Source: Pseudomonas mosselii (GTDB lineage: Bacteria; Pseudomonadota; Gammaproteobacteria; Pseudomonadales; Pseudomonadaceae). Taken from it: a stretch of DNA of 64,000 nucleotides. The notes below the pieces were generated by a model. It ran no database searches and was not told where the DNA came from. It saw only the letters and a list, made by a program, of their open reading frames with translations. Shown here one piece after another: positions 49,642-60,252 of the stretch. The translations under genes and the position numbers were made by a program. How positions within the stretch are numbered: the first letter of the stretch is position 1; the number at the start of each line of letters is the position of its first letter. The DNA lies in NCBI RefSeq assembly GCF_003205295.1, contig NZ_QJRP01000005.1, forward strand, positions 62,001-126,000. Direction: 5' to 3'.

Positions 49642-50081
49642 GCACCCGTAACGAGTTTCAAGCGCCCGGCGTGAGAAATGACTTACAGATGACAAAGGGC
49701 CGCCATTCTCAAACGGCCCGAAAACTTCAACGGCGGTACAGGAAGTGCCAAAAAGCCATGATCCATGCAGGAGACAAGCGCCCCTAAAATTCGTCCTAGT
49801 GGTTGATTTCAAAGGATTTATCCACTTGAAAAAACAAGCACAGCACTTCGCCAACGGTGAATTGCAATAAAGACGGCTGCATTTCAGGGCACGCCATTTT
49901 AAATACTGGCCTTTGACTGCCAACTTTGAGTGCATAACTTTTTGCGCTCCGGATTTATTCATGCCTGCGTTCGGTGAAGTGTCAATTCGCCATGGATCCG
50001 TGCGCCCGAATACTGCTGGTCAATCAACCCGGTCGGCTCTTCGCTGAAGGGCTGGCGTGATAAACACACGAGGTGAATGCG

Positions 50082-51398
50082 ATGCGTATCAGCATCTTTG
50101 GTTTGGGTTATGTGGGTGCAGTCTGTGCAGGTTGCCTGTCGGCACGAGGCCATGAAGTGATTGGTGTGGACGTTTCCAGCACCAAGATCGACCTGATCAA
50201 CAAGGGCAAGTCGCCCATCGTCGAACCGGGCCTCGAAGAGCTGCTGCAGCAAGGCATCGCCAACGGCCGCCTGCGCGGCACCACCGACTTCGCCGAAGCC
50301 ATCCGCGCCAGCGACGTGTCGATGATCTGCGTCGGCACGCCGAGCAAGAAGAACGGCGACCTGGGCCTGGAGTACATCGAGTCGGTGTGCCGCGAGATCG
50401 GCTATGTGCTGCGCGACAAGGCTAGCCGTCACACCGTGGTGGTGCGCAGCACCGTGCTGCCGGGCACCGTGAAGAACGTGGTCATTCCAATTCTGGAAGA
50501 CTGCTCGGGCAAGAAGGCCGGCGTCGACTTCGGCGTCGCGGTCAACCCGGAGTTCCTGCGTGAAAGCACTGCGATCAAGGACTACGACCAGCCACCGATG
50601 ACCGTCATCGGCGAACTGGACAGCGCCAGCGGCGACGTGCTGCAGGCCCTGTACGAAGAACTCGACGCGCCGATCATCCGCAAGCCGGTCGAAGTGGCCG
50701 AGATGATCAAGTACACCTGCAACGTCTGGCACGCGACCAAGGTCACCTTCGCCAACGAGATCGGCAACATCGCCAAGGCCGCAGGCGTCGATGGCCGCGA
50801 GGTGATGGACGTGGTCTGCCAGGACAAGGCGCTGAACCTGTCGCAGTACTACATGCGCCCGGGCTTCGCCTTCGGCGGTTCGTGCCTGCCAAAGGACGTG
50901 CGCGCCCTCACCTACCGCGCCGCCAGCCTCGACGTGCGCGCCCCGCTGCTCGACTCGCTGATGCGCAGCAACGAATCCCAGGTGCAGAACGCCTTCGACA
51001 TCATCGAGAGCCACGACAAGCGCAGGGTCGCCCTGCTCGGCCTTTCGTTCAAGGCCGGCACCGACGACCTGCGCGAAAGCCCGCTGGTGGAGCTGGCCGA
51101 ACGCCTGATCGGCAAGGGCTATCAGCTCGACATCTACGACCAGAACGTCGAGTACGCCCGTGTCCACGGCGCCAACAAGGACTACATCGAGTCGAAGATC
51201 CCCCACGTCTCCTCCTTGCTCAACGCCAACTTCGAGCAGGTGGTGGACAACGCCGAGATCATCATCCTCGGCAACCGTGACGAGCAGTTCCGTGCCCTGG
51301 CCCAGCAGGCACCGGAAGGCAAGCAGGTGATCGACCTGGTTGGCTTCATGAGCAAGCCGACCTGCGCCACCAGCCGCACCGAAGGTATCTGCTGGTAA
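50082..51398 (+). CDS. algD: GDP-mannose 6-dehydrogenase
   Basis: The committing enzyme of alginate synthesis, oxidising GDP-mannose to GDP-mannuronic acid with two NAD. The 438-residue product has the Rossmann motif [12 protein letters not shown] at the N-terminus and the catalytic C268 in GGSCLPKD, the same number as in P. aeruginosa. GAGGTG lies six bases before the ATG at 50082; a GTG three codons earlier is in frame but less well placed. It heads the alg operon and, through its promoter, sets expression of the cluster. Confidence 0.97.
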   Translation: MRISIFGLGYVGAVCAGCLSARGHEVIGVDVSSTKIDLINKGKSPIVEPGLEELLQQGIANGRLRGTTDFAEAIRASDVSMICVGTPSKKNGDLGLEYIESVCREIGYVLRDKASRHTVVVRSTVLPGTVKNVVIPILEDCSGKKAGVDFGVAVNPEFLRESTAIKDYDQPPMTVIGELDSASGDVLQALYEELDAPIIRKPVEVAEMIKYTCNVWHATKVTFANEIGNIAKAAGVDGREVMDVVCQDKALNLSQYYMRPGFAFGGSCLPKDVRALTYRAASLDVRAPLLDSLMRSNESQVQNAFDIIESHDKRRVALLGLSFKAGTDDLRESPLVELAERLIGKGYQLDIYDQNVEYARVHGANKDYIESKIPHVSSLLNANFEQVVDNAEIIILGNRDEQFRALAQQAPEGKQVIDLVGFMSKPTCATSRTEGICW

Positions 51399-51460
51399 AC
51401 CCGGCCGGGCGGTGCGTACCTCCCCAGCGCGCCGCCCGTCCTTCCCCGAATTCTCGACGG

Positions 51461-52951
51461 ATGCCGAACATGCAAAGGTTCCAGACCATGCTGCTGCAAT
51501 GCGCCGGCTGGCTGCTCTACATGAGCCTGCTCATGCTGATCGCCCTGGCCCTGCCCAGCGACATCTTCGACTCGCAGTCGAAGCACTTCATCTTCCTGGT
51601 CGGCGCCGTCGGCATCTGGCGCTACTCCATGGGTGCCACCCATTTCATCCGCGGCATGATCTTCCTGTACATCGTCTACCCCTACCTGCGCCGCAAGGTG
51701 CAGAAACTCGGCCAGGCGGCCGCCCCCTCGCACGTGTACCTGATGGTCACCAGCTTTCGCATCGAGGCCCTGACCACCGCCCAGGTGTACAGCTCGGTGA
51801 TCCGCGAGGCGATCGACTGCGGCTTCCCCACCACCGTGGTCTGCTCGCTGGTGGAGAAGTCCGACGAGTTGCTGGTGAAAAGCCTGTGGGCCAAGTACAA
51901 CCCGCCGTCCCACGTGACCCTGGACATCGTGCGCATCGCCGGCACCGGCAAGCGTGACGGCCTGGCCTATGGTTTCCGCGCCATCTCGCGGATGCTGCCG
52001 GATGAAAACGCCGTGGTGGCGGTGATCGACGGCGACACCGTGCTGGCCGAGGGCGTGGTGCGCAAGACCGTACCGTGGTTCGGCCTGTACCCCAACGTCG
52101 GTGGCCTGACCACCAACGAGTTCTGCGAAGTGCGCGGCGGCTACATCATGAGTGAGTGGCACAAGCTGCGCTTCGCCCAGCGCCACATCAACATGTGCTC
52201 CATGGCCCTGTCCAAGCGCGTGCTGACCATGACCGGGCGCATGTCGATGTTCCGCGCAAGCGTGGTGACCAACCCCGAGTTCATCGCCGACGTCGAAAGC
52301 GACTCGCTGATGCACTGGCGCCTTGGCCGCTTCAAGTTCCTCACCGGCGATGACAAGTCCAGCTGGTTCAGCCTGATGCGCCTGGGCTACGACACCTTCT
52401 ATGTGCCCGATGCCGCGATCAACACGGTCGAGCACCCGCCAGAGAAGAGTTTCGTCAAGGCCAGCCGCAAGCTGATGTACCGCTGGTACGGCAACAACCT
52501 GCGGCAGAACTCCCGCGCCCTGGGCCTGGGTCTCAAGCGCCTGGGGCTGTTCACCAGCATCGTGCTGCTCGACCAGCGCGTGTCGATGTGGACCAGCCTG
52601 CTGGGCCTGACCGTGGCGGTGATCGCCAGCTTCAAGTTCGGCCTGCAGTTCCTGCTGGTGTACCTGCTGTGGATCGGCATCACCCGCCTGATCCTCACCA
52701 TCATGCTGCTGTGCTCGGGTCACAACGTCGGCCCGGCCTACCCGCTGATCCTCTATTACAACCAGATCGTCGGCGCGGTGATGAAGATCTACGTGTTCTT
52801 CCGCCTCGACAGGCAGTCCTGGACCCGCCAGCCCACTGCTCTCAAACGCGACCTCGCAAGTTTTCAACAATGGTTCAACACCTGGTCCTCGCGGACCATG
52901 ACCTTCTCGGCCGCGAGCATCTTCGTCGCCGTGCTGTTCATGGTCGTGTGA
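51461..52951 (+). CDS. alg8: Alginate polymerase catalytic subunit Alg8
   Basis: A 496-residue inner-membrane family 2 glycosyltransferase that polymerises mannuronate. N-terminal helices (about residues 10-85) are followed by a cytoplasmic catalytic domain with the DxD motif in [11 protein letters not shown], a further acid in [14 protein letters not shown] and the RWYGNN acceptor motif near residue 340, then C-terminal helices. An ATG three codons later (51470) is an alternative start. It acts with Alg44, encoded next. Confidence 0.96.
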   Translation: MPNMQRFQTMLLQCAGWLLYMSLLMLIALALPSDIFDSQSKHFIFLVGAVGIWRYSMGATHFIRGMIFLYIVYPYLRRKVQKLGQAAAPSHVYLMVTSFRIEALTTAQVYSSVIREAIDCGFPTTVVCSLVEKSDELLVKSLWAKYNPPSHVTLDIVRIAGTGKRDGLAYGFRAISRMLPDENAVVAVIDGDTVLAEGVVRKTVPWFGLYPNVGGLTTNEFCEVRGGYIMSEWHKLRFAQRHINMCSMALSKRVLTMTGRMSMFRASVVTNPEFIADVESDSLMHWRLGRFKFLTGDDKSSWFSLMRLGYDTFYVPDAAINTVEHPPEKSFVKASRKLMYRWYGNNLRQNSRALGLGLKRLGLFTSIVLLDQRVSMWTSLLGLTVAVIASFKFGLQFLLVYLLWIGITRLILTIMLLCSGHNVGPAYPLILYYNQIVGAVMKIYVFFRLDRQSWTRQPTALKRDLASFQQWFNTWSSRTMTFSAASIFVAVLFMVV

Positions 52952-52985
52952 GCCCCCGGATCGGACAACAGGAACGAATATCGCC

Positions 52986-54152
52986 ATGAATACCGCCGTG
53001 AACGTCAATGTCGTGCATGAATCCGAAGCGCAGCGCCAGCACGCCCGGGTGCGCATCCCCGCCAAGCTGCGCTACCTGGACGGCAACCGCGAAGCGCACG
53101 AGGTGAAGGTTGACGACCTGTCCGCCGGGGGCCTGTCCTTCCACGCCAAGAAGCCTCTGCCTGAAGGCGAAGTGCTGCGCGGCCGCCTGCAGTTCGTGGT
53201 CGACAACCTCGGCCTGTCGATGGATGTCGAACTGCTGGTACGCACCAGCAGCCGCGAGACCGCCCGCACCGGCGCCGAGTTCCAGAACCTCGAGCCCCGT
53301 GACATCGCCACCCTGCGCCACATCATCACCAGCCACCTGTCCGGCGAGCTGATCAGCGTCGGTGACGTGCTCAGTACCCTGCAGCGCGACAACTTCACCA
53401 AGGCGCGCAAGCACAAGGACGGTGGCTCGGGCCTTTCCGCCTTTGGCCGCCTGCGCGCGGTCACCGTGACCGCCGGGGTGTTCGTGGTCGGCCTGGTGGC
53501 CTTCGGTTTCGTCGCCAAGTCGCTGTACGGCCTGTACTTCGTCAGCCACGCCGAGGCAGGCGTGGTCGCGGTGCCCACCACCAACGTCACCATGCCCCGC
53601 GACGGCAGCGTGCAGAGCCTGGTGGAAAACGGCGCGACCGTGGCCAAGGGCGCGCCGCTGGCGACTTTCAATACCAGCATGCTCGACCTGCTCAAGGGCC
53701 ACCTGGACGACTCGCAACTGGAGCCGGCCAAGGTCGAGGAACTGTTCGGCAAGCAACTCTCCGGCACCCTCACCAGCCCGTGCGACTGCGTGGTCTCGCG
53801 CCAGCTGGTGGATGACGGCCAGTACGCCAGCAAGGGCCAGCCGGTGTTCGCGCTGATCCCGCGTACCAGCGTCCCGACCATCGAGGCGCGCTTCAGCTAT
53901 CGCCAGTTCGACGAAGTGAAGCCGGGCACCCGGGTCAACTTCCAGATCGCCGGCGAAGATGAAGTGCGTACCGGCCGGATCACCGGCAGCTCGAGCCTGG
54001 ACACCGACAACCTGGCCTCCGACATCCGCGTGCAGATCAAGCCAGACGGCGGCCTGCCGGCCGAGCTCGCCGGGCGCCCGGCCTCGGTCAACAGCGACCG
54101 TGGCCCGTCGCTGAACTGGCTGATCGACAAGGCCGTGGCTCGTGGGTTGTAA
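52986..54152 (+). CDS. alg44: Alginate co-polymerase and c-di-GMP receptor Alg44
   Basis: A 388-residue bitopic protein. The cytoplasmic PilZ domain keeps every c-di-GMP contact: R17 and R21 in QRQHARVRIP and D44xSxxG in VDDLSAGGLSF. One transmembrane helix lies near residues 160-182 (VTVTAGVFVVGLVAFGFVAK); the periplasmic part resembles a membrane-fusion protein with VVAVPTTNVTMPRDGSVQ. It activates Alg8 on binding c-di-GMP and bridges towards AlgK/AlgX. Motif positions equal those of P. aeruginosa. Confidence 0.97.
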   Translation: MNTAVNVNVVHESEAQRQHARVRIPAKLRYLDGNREAHEVKVDDLSAGGLSFHAKKPLPEGEVLRGRLQFVVDNLGLSMDVELLVRTSSRETARTGAEFQNLEPRDIATLRHIITSHLSGELISVGDVLSTLQRDNFTKARKHKDGGSGLSAFGRLRAVTVTAGVFVVGLVAFGFVAKSLYGLYFVSHAEAGVVAVPTTNVTMPRDGSVQSLVENGATVAKGAPLATFNTSMLDLLKGHLDDSQLEPAKVEELFGKQLSGTLTSPCDCVVSRQLVDDGQYASKGQPVFALIPRTSVPTIEARFSYRQFDEVKPGTRVNFQIAGEDEVRTGRITGSSSLDTDNLASDIRVQIKPDGGLPAELAGRPASVNSDRGPSLNWLIDKAVARGL

Positions 54153-54164
54153 GAGGATCTGATA

Positions 54165-55736
54165 ATGAAACCTTTCAACCGTGATTCTGCAGTGGGGTCG
54201 GTGTCGCCTGTGTTGCGAGGGCTGCGCCCTCGATCGCGACACAAGGCCGCTCCCACAGCGTCCGCGCCAGTCCTGATCGACTCGATCCCTGTGGGAGCGG
54301 CCTTGTGTCGCGATCGGGTGCGCAGCGCCCGCCCATTGGCATGGTGCGCCCTGGCCGCCGCCATCACCCTGGCCGGCTGCGCCGGCCTGCCCGACCAGCG
54401 CCTGGCCAACGAAGCACTCAAGCGCGGCGACACCGCCACCGCCGAGCGCAACTACAAGGCCCTGGCCGACCTCGGCTACAGCGATGCCCAGGTAGGCCTG
54501 GCCGATATCCAGGTCGCCACCCGCGACCCGGCGAAACTCAAGGAGGCCGAAGACACCTATCGCGCCGCCGCCGCCACCTCGCCCCGTGCCCAGGCGCGTC
54601 TCGGCCGCCTGCTGGTGGCCAAGCCCGACAGCACCCAGGCCGAACGCGAGGAGGCCGAAACCCTGCTCAAGCACGCCGCACAACAGGGCGAAAGCAACAC
54701 CCTGATCCCGCTGGCGATGCTCTACCTGCAGTACCCGCAGAGCTTCCCCAAGGTCAACGCCCAGCAGCAGATCGACCAGTGGCGCGCCGCCGGCAACCCT
54801 GAGGCGGGCCTGGCCCAGGTCCTGCTGTACCGCACCCAGGGCACCTACGACCAGCACCTGGGCGATGTGGAGAAGATCTGCAAGGCGGCGCTGGCCACCA
54901 CCGACATCTGCTATGTCGAGCTGGCCACCGTCTACCAGAAACGCGCCCAGCCCGACCAGCAGGCCGCCCTACTCGAACAACTGAAGGCCGCCCATGCCCG
55001 TGGCGCCGTGCCGGCCACCCGGGTCGACAGCGTCGCCCGGGTGCTGGCCGACCGCAGCCTCGGCCAGACCGACGAGAAGACCGCCAAGGACCTGCTCGAG
55101 CACATCGCTCCGGCCAACCCGGCCTCGTGGGTGAGCCTGGCGCAACTGCTCTACGACTTCCCCGAGCTGGGCGACACCGACCAGCTGATGGCCTACATCG
55201 ACAAGGGCCGCGAGGCCGAGCAGCCCCGCGCCGAACTGCTGCTGGGCCGCCTCTACTACGAAGGCAAGACCGTGCCCGCCGACGCGCAGAAGGCCCAGGA
55301 GCACCTGCAGGCCGCCGCCGATACCGGCGAGGTCAGCGCCGACTACTACCTCGGCCAGCTCTACCGCCGTGGCTACCTGGGCCAGGTCGAGCCGCAGAAA
55401 GCCGTGGACCACCTGCTGGCCGCCGCCCGCGGCGGCCAGAACAGCGCCGACTACGCCCTGGCCCAGCTGTTCAGCGAAGGCCACGGCATTCGTCCGGCGC
55501 CGACCAATGCCTGGGTGTTCGCCCAGCTCTCACAGGTCAACCCGACCCCGCAGTCGACCGAACTGCTGCAACAGCTCGACCAGCAGCTCACGCCCGAGCA
55601 GCGCAGCCAGGCGCAGAACCTGCTGGCGCAGGAGAAGCAAGCGCGCGGCAGCATGGCCCAGGGTGCCAACAGCACCCTGGCCATCGAAGCGCTGCAGGAC
55701 GAGAAAGACGACGTAGACGCCGAGGATTCGCTATGA
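54165..55736 (+). CDS. algK: Alginate export lipoprotein AlgK with a REP insertion in its 5' end
   Basis: AlgK is a TPR/Sel1-repeat outer-membrane lipoprotein that aids AlgE placement and links the periplasmic machinery. The body (from about residue 73, [19 protein letters not shown]) and Sel1 repeats are normal. Between the ribosome site plus ATG at 54165 and the signal-peptide core ([15 protein letters not shown]) lies an in-frame inverted REP pair encoding about 40 residues, so the lipid cysteine is residue 72 rather than near 20-30. A GTG at 54318 ([10 protein letters not shown]), inside the last REP bases, would restore a short signal peptide. The real start is uncertain. Confidence 0.88.
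   Translation: MKPFNRDSAVGSVSPVLRGLRPRSRHKAAPTASAPVLIDSIPVGAALCRDRVRSARPLAWCALAAAITLAGCAGLPDQRLANEALKRGDTATAERNYKALADLGYSDAQVGLADIQVATRDPAKLKEAEDTYRAAAATSPRAQARLGRLLVAKPDSTQAEREEAETLLKHAAQQGESNTLIPLAMLYLQYPQSFPKVNAQQQIDQWRAAGNPEAGLAQVLLYRTQGTYDQHLGDVEKICKAALATTDICYVELATVYQKRAQPDQQAALLEQLKAAHARGAVPATRVDSVARVLADRSLGQTDEKTAKDLLEHIAPANPASWVSLAQLLYDFPELGDTDQLMAYIDKGREAEQPRAELLLGRLYYEGKTVPADAQKAQEHLQAAADTGEVSADYYLGQLYRRGYLGQVEPQKAVDHLLAAARGGQNSADYALAQLFSEGHGIRPAPTNAWVFAQLSQVNPTPQSTELLQQLDQQLTPEQRSQAQNLLAQEKQARGSMAQGANSTLAIEALQDEKDDVDAEDSL
54222..54325. repeat. Inverted REP pair inside the algK coding sequence
   Basis: Arms of 37 bases at 54222-54258 and 54289-54325 are inverse complements at all but about three positions, separated by 30 bases. 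The left arm ends in GGCCGCTCCCACAG and the right begins CTGTGGGAGCGGCC. The sequence is the same as the intergenic REP copies, but here it is translated without a stop. Confidence 0.93.
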
Positions 55737-57211
55737 CGCTCAACCCCTTCGTGAAAGCCGGCATCGGCCTGGGCTTCGCCCTGCTGTGGTCGATGCCGAC
55801 CCTGGCGGCCGAAACCGCGCAGAAGAACTTTGGCCTCGACGTGAAGATCACCGGTCAGTCGGAAGACGACCGCGACCTAGGCACCCGTTCCGGCGGCGAC
55901 GTCAACGGCCTGGGCCTGGACCTGCGGCCCTGGGTGTACGGCGAGCGCGGCCACTGGAGCGCCTTCGCCATGGGCCAGGCGGTGGCCGCCACCGACATCA
56001 TCGAGACCGACACCCTGCGCCAGAACGACGACGGCACCACCAGCGACAACGGCGACGACAGCCGCAAGCCGGACAAGAGCTACCTGGCCATGCGCGAGTT
56101 CTGGATCGGCTACAGCGGCCTGACCCCCTACCCCGGCGAGCAGCTGCGCTTCGGCCGCCAGCGCCTGCGCAGCGACGACGGCATGTGGCGCGACACCAAC
56201 ATCGAGGCGCTGAACTGGACCTTCGACACCACCCTGCTCAAGGCCGACCTGGGCGTGGCCCAGCGCTTCAGCGAATACCGCACCGACCTCACCGAGCTGG
56301 CCCCGGAGGACAAGGACCGCACCCACGTCTACGGCAATGTCGCCACGCAGTGGACACCCGGCCACTGGGTCGGCCTGCGCGCCCACCACACTCATGACGG
56401 CGGCAGCCTGAAGAACCCCGGCGAAACCGTCGACACCCTCGACAAGACCCGCACGGGCGACCTGACCTGGCTGGGCCTGGAGGCCAACAGCGACGCCTAC
56501 AACTGGCGCAACGACCATACCGTCAACTACTGGGGCAGCGTCACCTGGCTGACCGGCGATCGCGACACACTCAGCAGCCAGGCGGTGGGCAACGACCAGG
56601 TCGCCACCGGCAAGCAGAGCGGCGACGTCAACGCCTGGGCCACCGACCTCGGCATCCGCCTGCGCCTCGACCCGCAGTGGCAGGTCGGCGCGGCCTACGC
56701 CCGGGGCAGCGGCGGCGGTGGCAGCGACGGTTCGAACAACTTCGAGCAGACCGGCCTTGAGAGCAACCGCTCCAACTTCACCGGCACCCGCTCGCGCGTG
56801 CACCGCTTCGGCGAAGCCTTCCGCGGCGAGCTGGGCAACCTGCAGGCGGCCACCCTGTTCGCCTCCTGGCAGCTGCGCGACGACTACGACGCCAGCTTCA
56901 TCTACCACAAGTTCTGGCGCGTCGACGGCAAGCAGAACATCGGCTCCAGCGGCATCAACGCGGTGGTCGACGACGGCGGCATCAACCGCCCGCTGGTGCA
57001 GGGTGAGAAAGACCTGGGCCAGGAGATGGACGTGGTCGTGACCAAGTACTTCAAGCAAGGCCTGCTGCCGGCCTCGATCAGCCAGTCGATCGACGAACCG
57101 TCGGCCCTGGTGCGTTTGCGCGCCGGTGTATTCAAGCCGGGCGATGCCTATGGCAAAGAGGCCGACTCGTACATGCACCGCGCCTTCGTCGACGTGATCT
57201 GGCGCTACTGA
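55733..57211 (+). CDS. algE: Alginate outer-membrane export porin AlgE
   Basis: A 492-residue precursor of the 18-stranded anion-selective barrel through which alginate leaves the cell. The signal peptide ends after residue 25 (SMPTLA). Barrel-type alternation, long aromatic-charged strands ([20 protein letters not shown]) and the C-terminal FVDVIWRY are evident. The ATG overlaps the algK stop by four bases (ATGA), so translation is coupled to algK. Confidence 0.96.
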   Translation: MTLNPFVKAGIGLGFALLWSMPTLAAETAQKNFGLDVKITGQSEDDRDLGTRSGGDVNGLGLDLRPWVYGERGHWSAFAMGQAVAATDIIETDTLRQNDDGTTSDNGDDSRKPDKSYLAMREFWIGYSGLTPYPGEQLRFGRQRLRSDDGMWRDTNIEALNWTFDTTLLKADLGVAQRFSEYRTDLTELAPEDKDRTHVYGNVATQWTPGHWVGLRAHHTHDGGSLKNPGETVDTLDKTRTGDLTWLGLEANSDAYNWRNDHTVNYWGSVTWLTGDRDTLSSQAVGNDQVATGKQSGDVNAWATDLGIRLRLDPQWQVGAAYARGSGGGGSDGSNNFEQTGLESNRSNFTGTRSRVHRFGEAFRGELGNLQAATLFASWQLRDDYDASFIYHKFWRVDGKQNIGSSGINAVVDDGGINRPLVQGEKDLGQEMDVVVTKYFKQGLLPASISQSIDEPSALVRLRAGVFKPGDAYGKEADSYMHRAFVDVIWRY

Positions 57212-57229
57212 GGCCGGGAGAGGATAGCC

Positions 57230-58786
57230 ATGAACCTGCACCCGAACCTTCGCCACAGCCTGCTCGCCAGCGCCCTGCTGCTGGCCGGTGGCCTGGCCCA
57301 GGCCGCCGAGCCCGAAATGGCCAAAGGGCTGCAACAGGCCAAGACCTATACCGTCTCCAGCGCGCCGATCGAGCCGCTGAAGATGGACCCGCCCAAGCTG
57401 CCCGACCTGTCCGGCTACACCGCCGCCGCCGTGCAGAAGAAGATCGACCGCACGCACAAGGGCAAGGTCAGCGTGCGCCGCATGCTCCAGGAGGACACCC
57501 TCAAGGAGTTCATCGGCGGCGACAACAAAGGCGCCGAATGGGTCCGCCGCCAGCACGGCATTCCCCAGGCGATCTTCGTCGACGACGGGCATGTCGACTT
57601 GGTGGAACTGAGCAGGAAGGTGCCCGACCAGTACCTGCGCGAGACCGCGCCGGGCGTCTACCTCGCGCGCCTGCCGATCGTGGTCGGGCGCCAGGGCGTG
57701 CTGGAGATCGACGGCAAGGTCAAGGAACTGCGCCTGTCCGAGGAAGGCGGTTCGTTCATCGTCAACGACGGCAAGCTGTTCGTCAGCGACACTCAGGTCA
57801 CCGGATGGCGCGAGCAGGCGAACGGCCCGGCGACCTTCCGCAAGCCCGACGAATTCCGCCCATTCCTGCTCAGCTGGGGCGGCACCGAGACCTACATCGT
57901 CAACAGCAAGATGGCCAGCTTCGGCTACGCCAAGTCCAAGTCCTACGGCGTGAGCATCTCGCAGTACACACCGAACATGGCCAAACAGATGGGCCGCCCG
58001 GAGCCGACCGGCTGGATCATCGGCTCCGAGTTCAGCGACATGTGGTACGGCTTCTACTGCTACGAGACCAGCGACTTCGTGGTCAAGGACAGCACCTACC
58101 GCGACAACATCGTCTACGGCATCGACCCCCACGACCGTTCGCACCGCCTGATCATCGCCGGCAACACCGTGTACGGGACCAAGAAGAAGCACGGGATCAT
58201 CGTTTCGCGCGAGGTCAACGACAGCTGGATCATCAACAACAAGAGCTACGACAACAAGCTCTCCGGCGTGGTGATCGACCGCAACAGCGTCAACAACCTG
58301 ATCGCCTACAACGAGATCTACCGCAACCACACCGACGGCATCACCCTGTACGAGAGCGGCGACAACCTGATCTGGGGCAACAAGCTGATCAACAACCGTC
58401 GCCACGGCATCCGCGTGCGCAACAGCGTGAACATCCGCCTGTACGAGAACGTCGCCATGGCCAACGGCCTGGTGGGCGTATACGGCCACATCAAGGACCT
58501 GTCCGACACCGACCGCGACATCGCCCTCGACCCGTTCGATACCAAGGTGTCGCTGATCGTGGTCGGCGGCGAGCTGGCGGCCAACGGCTCCGGCCCGCTG
58601 TCGATCGACTCGCCGCTGTCGGTGGAGCTGTACAAGGTGTCGATGCTGATGCCGCGCAAGGCCAATGGCATCAGCTTCAACGGCGTGCTCGGCGAGCGCC
58701 AGGACGAAATCCTCGACCTGCTGGTGCGCCAGCAGAAGGCCGTGCTGATCGACCCGGTCGAACGCCAGACCGAAATGATCGACTAA
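57230..58786 (+). CDS. algG: Poly(beta-D-mannuronate) C5-epimerase AlgG
   Basis: A 518-residue periplasmic epimerase turning mannuronate into guluronate in the polymer. Signal peptide ends in GGLAQA near residue 25. The right-handed beta helix shows repeated NNKSYDNKLSGVVIDRNSVN-type coils, and the catalytic DPHDRS motif is at residues 299-304. The ribosome site GAGAGGAT precedes the ATG. It is also required to protect nascent polymer from AlgL. Confidence 0.97.
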   Translation: MNLHPNLRHSLLASALLLAGGLAQAAEPEMAKGLQQAKTYTVSSAPIEPLKMDPPKLPDLSGYTAAAVQKKIDRTHKGKVSVRRMLQEDTLKEFIGGDNKGAEWVRRQHGIPQAIFVDDGHVDLVELSRKVPDQYLRETAPGVYLARLPIVVGRQGVLEIDGKVKELRLSEEGGSFIVNDGKLFVSDTQVTGWREQANGPATFRKPDEFRPFLLSWGGTETYIVNSKMASFGYAKSKSYGVSISQYTPNMAKQMGRPEPTGWIIGSEFSDMWYGFYCYETSDFVVKDSTYRDNIVYGIDPHDRSHRLIIAGNTVYGTKKKHGIIVSREVNDSWIINNKSYDNKLSGVVIDRNSVNNLIAYNEIYRNHTDGITLYESGDNLIWGNKLINNRRHGIRVRNSVNIRLYENVAMANGLVGVYGHIKDLSDTDRDIALDPFDTKVSLIVVGGELAANGSGPLSIDSPLSVELYKVSMLMPRKANGISFNGVLGERQDEILDLLVRQQKAVLIDPVERQTEMID

Positions 58787-58799
58787 GGAAGCCCAGACC

Positions 58800-60245
58800 A
58801 TGACTCCACACCTGATGAAACTGCTGGGCCTGTCCGCCGCCCTCCTGGCCATCAGCCAGGGCGTGCGCGCCGAAGACGTCAAGGCACCGACCTTCAACGC
58901 CGAGCCGTGCTGCCAGCTGTGCCCCGAGGCCCACGACGCCAGCCGCTACACCACGCGCTACCAGCAGAACTTCACCACCCTGGTGCAAGCCCAGGGCGAC
59001 TGGCTGTTCCGCACCCGTGAAGACCTGCGCACCGAGTTCGACACCACCCCGGGCGGCTACAAGCGCCTGCAGCAGGTGCACGACGCATTCAAGAAGCGCG
59101 GCGTCGAGCTGGTGGTGGTGTACCAGCCGACCCGTGGCCTGGTGAACCGCAACATGCTCAACCCCGAAGAGAAGGCCGCCTTCGACTATCAGAAGGCGCT
59201 GCGCAACTACCAGGCCATGCTCCAGCGCTTCAGCAAAATGGGCTACAACGTGCCCGACCTGTCGCCGCTGACCAACGAGCAACTGGCCGCCGCCGACCAG
59301 GGCAAGGACTTCTACTTCCGCGGCGACCAGCACTGGACGCCCTACGGCGCCGAGCGCGCGGCGAAGATCGTCGCCGACACCGTGCACAAGATGCCGGCCT
59401 TCGAAGGCATCCCACGCAAGGAGTTCGAGACCAGGAAGTCCGGACGCATGGGCAAGACCGGCACCCTGCACAACGTCGCTGGCCAGCTGTGCGGCACCAG
59501 CTACGCGGTGCAGTACATGGACCAGTTCGCCACCGAGCCCAAGGGCGGCGCCAGCGGCGGCGACGACCTGTTCGGCGACTCGGGCAACGCGCAGATCACC
59601 TTGGTGGGCACCAGCCACAGCGGCAAGAACTACAACTTCTCGGGCTTCCTCGAGCAGTACATCGGCGCCGATGTGCTCAACGTCGCCTTCCCTGGGGGCG
59701 GCCTGGAAGGTTCGATGATCCAGTACCTGGGCAGCGAGGAGTTCCAGAACAACCCGCCGAAGATCCTGGTCTGGGAGTTCTCCCCGCTCTACCGCCTGGA
59801 CCAGGAAACCATCTGGCGGCAGATCCTCGGCCTGCTCGACGACGGCTGCGACGACCGTCCCGCGCAGATGAGCGCCAGCGCCACCCTCAAGCCCGGCAAG
59901 AACGAGCTGATGGTCAACGGCAAGAATGGCGTGATCAAGGACCTGGTCAACCGCAACCACCAGCTCGACATCAAGTTCGAGGACACCTCGGTGAAAGTGC
60001 TGCAGGCCACCCTGTGGTACCTCAACGGCCGCCACGAGGACATCAAGATCGAGAAGCCCGAGACCTCCGACACCGACGGACGCTTCGTCTTCCAGATGCG
60101 CGAGGACGAAGACTGGGCAGGCCAGAACCTGCTCGCCCTGGAGGTCCAGGGACCGGAAAGCGGCACGCAGAAAGTCGAAGCCAAACTCTGCAAACGCAAC
60201 AACTTCGCCAGCCCCGCGCAGCACACCGCGCAGGCCGGCCAGTGA
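58800..60245 (+). CDS. algX: Alginate O-acetyltransferase AlgX
   Basis: A 481-residue periplasmic enzyme that places acetyl groups on the polymer. The signal peptide ends near residue 24 (SQGVRA). The SGNH-like catalytic set is visible: D176 and H178 in GDQHWTPYG and S272 in [10 protein letters not shown]-terminal carbohydrate-binding module occupies about the last 120 residues. Four cysteines near the mature N-terminus (EPCCQLCP) and near residue 230 (LCGTSY) may form disulfides. Confidence 0.97.
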   Translation: MTPHLMKLLGLSAALLAISQGVRAEDVKAPTFNAEPCCQLCPEAHDASRYTTRYQQNFTTLVQAQGDWLFRTREDLRTEFDTTPGGYKRLQQVHDAFKKRGVELVVVYQPTRGLVNRNMLNPEEKAAFDYQKALRNYQAMLQRFSKMGYNVPDLSPLTNEQLAAADQGKDFYFRGDQHWTPYGAERAAKIVADTVHKMPAFEGIPRKEFETRKSGRMGKTGTLHNVAGQLCGTSYAVQYMDQFATEPKGGASGGDDLFGDSGNAQITLVGTSHSGKNYNFSGFLEQYIGADVLNVAFPGGGLEGSMIQYLGSEEFQNNPPKILVWEFSPLYRLDQETIWRQILGLLDDGCDDRPAQMSASATLKPGKNELMVNGKNGVIKDLVNRNHQLDIKFEDTSVKVLQATLWYLNGRHEDIKIEKPETSDTDGRFVFQMREDEDWAGQNLLALEVQGPESGTQKVEAKLCKRNNFASPAQHTAQAGQ

Positions 60246-60252
60246 GGCGACC

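Larger units (their letters stand above)
49229..50081. other. Long algD control and leader region
   Basis: An 853-base gap before algD. It begins with a REP pair, then an AT-rich stretch (about 49375-49610) with an AlgR-like box and three GACGAAA motifs, then a GAACTT promoter element at 49614, leaving an untranslated leader of roughly 430 bases. Open frames in it are short and lack recognisable features. A long regulated upstream region is typical of algD. Confidence 0.75.

Noticed and set aside
55877..58897. A 1006-codon open frame on the reverse strand over algE, algG and algX
   Set aside because: Antisense to three well-supported genes, with Val/Ala/Gly/His-rich low-complexity translation typical of the opposite strand of GC-rich DNA and no domain features.
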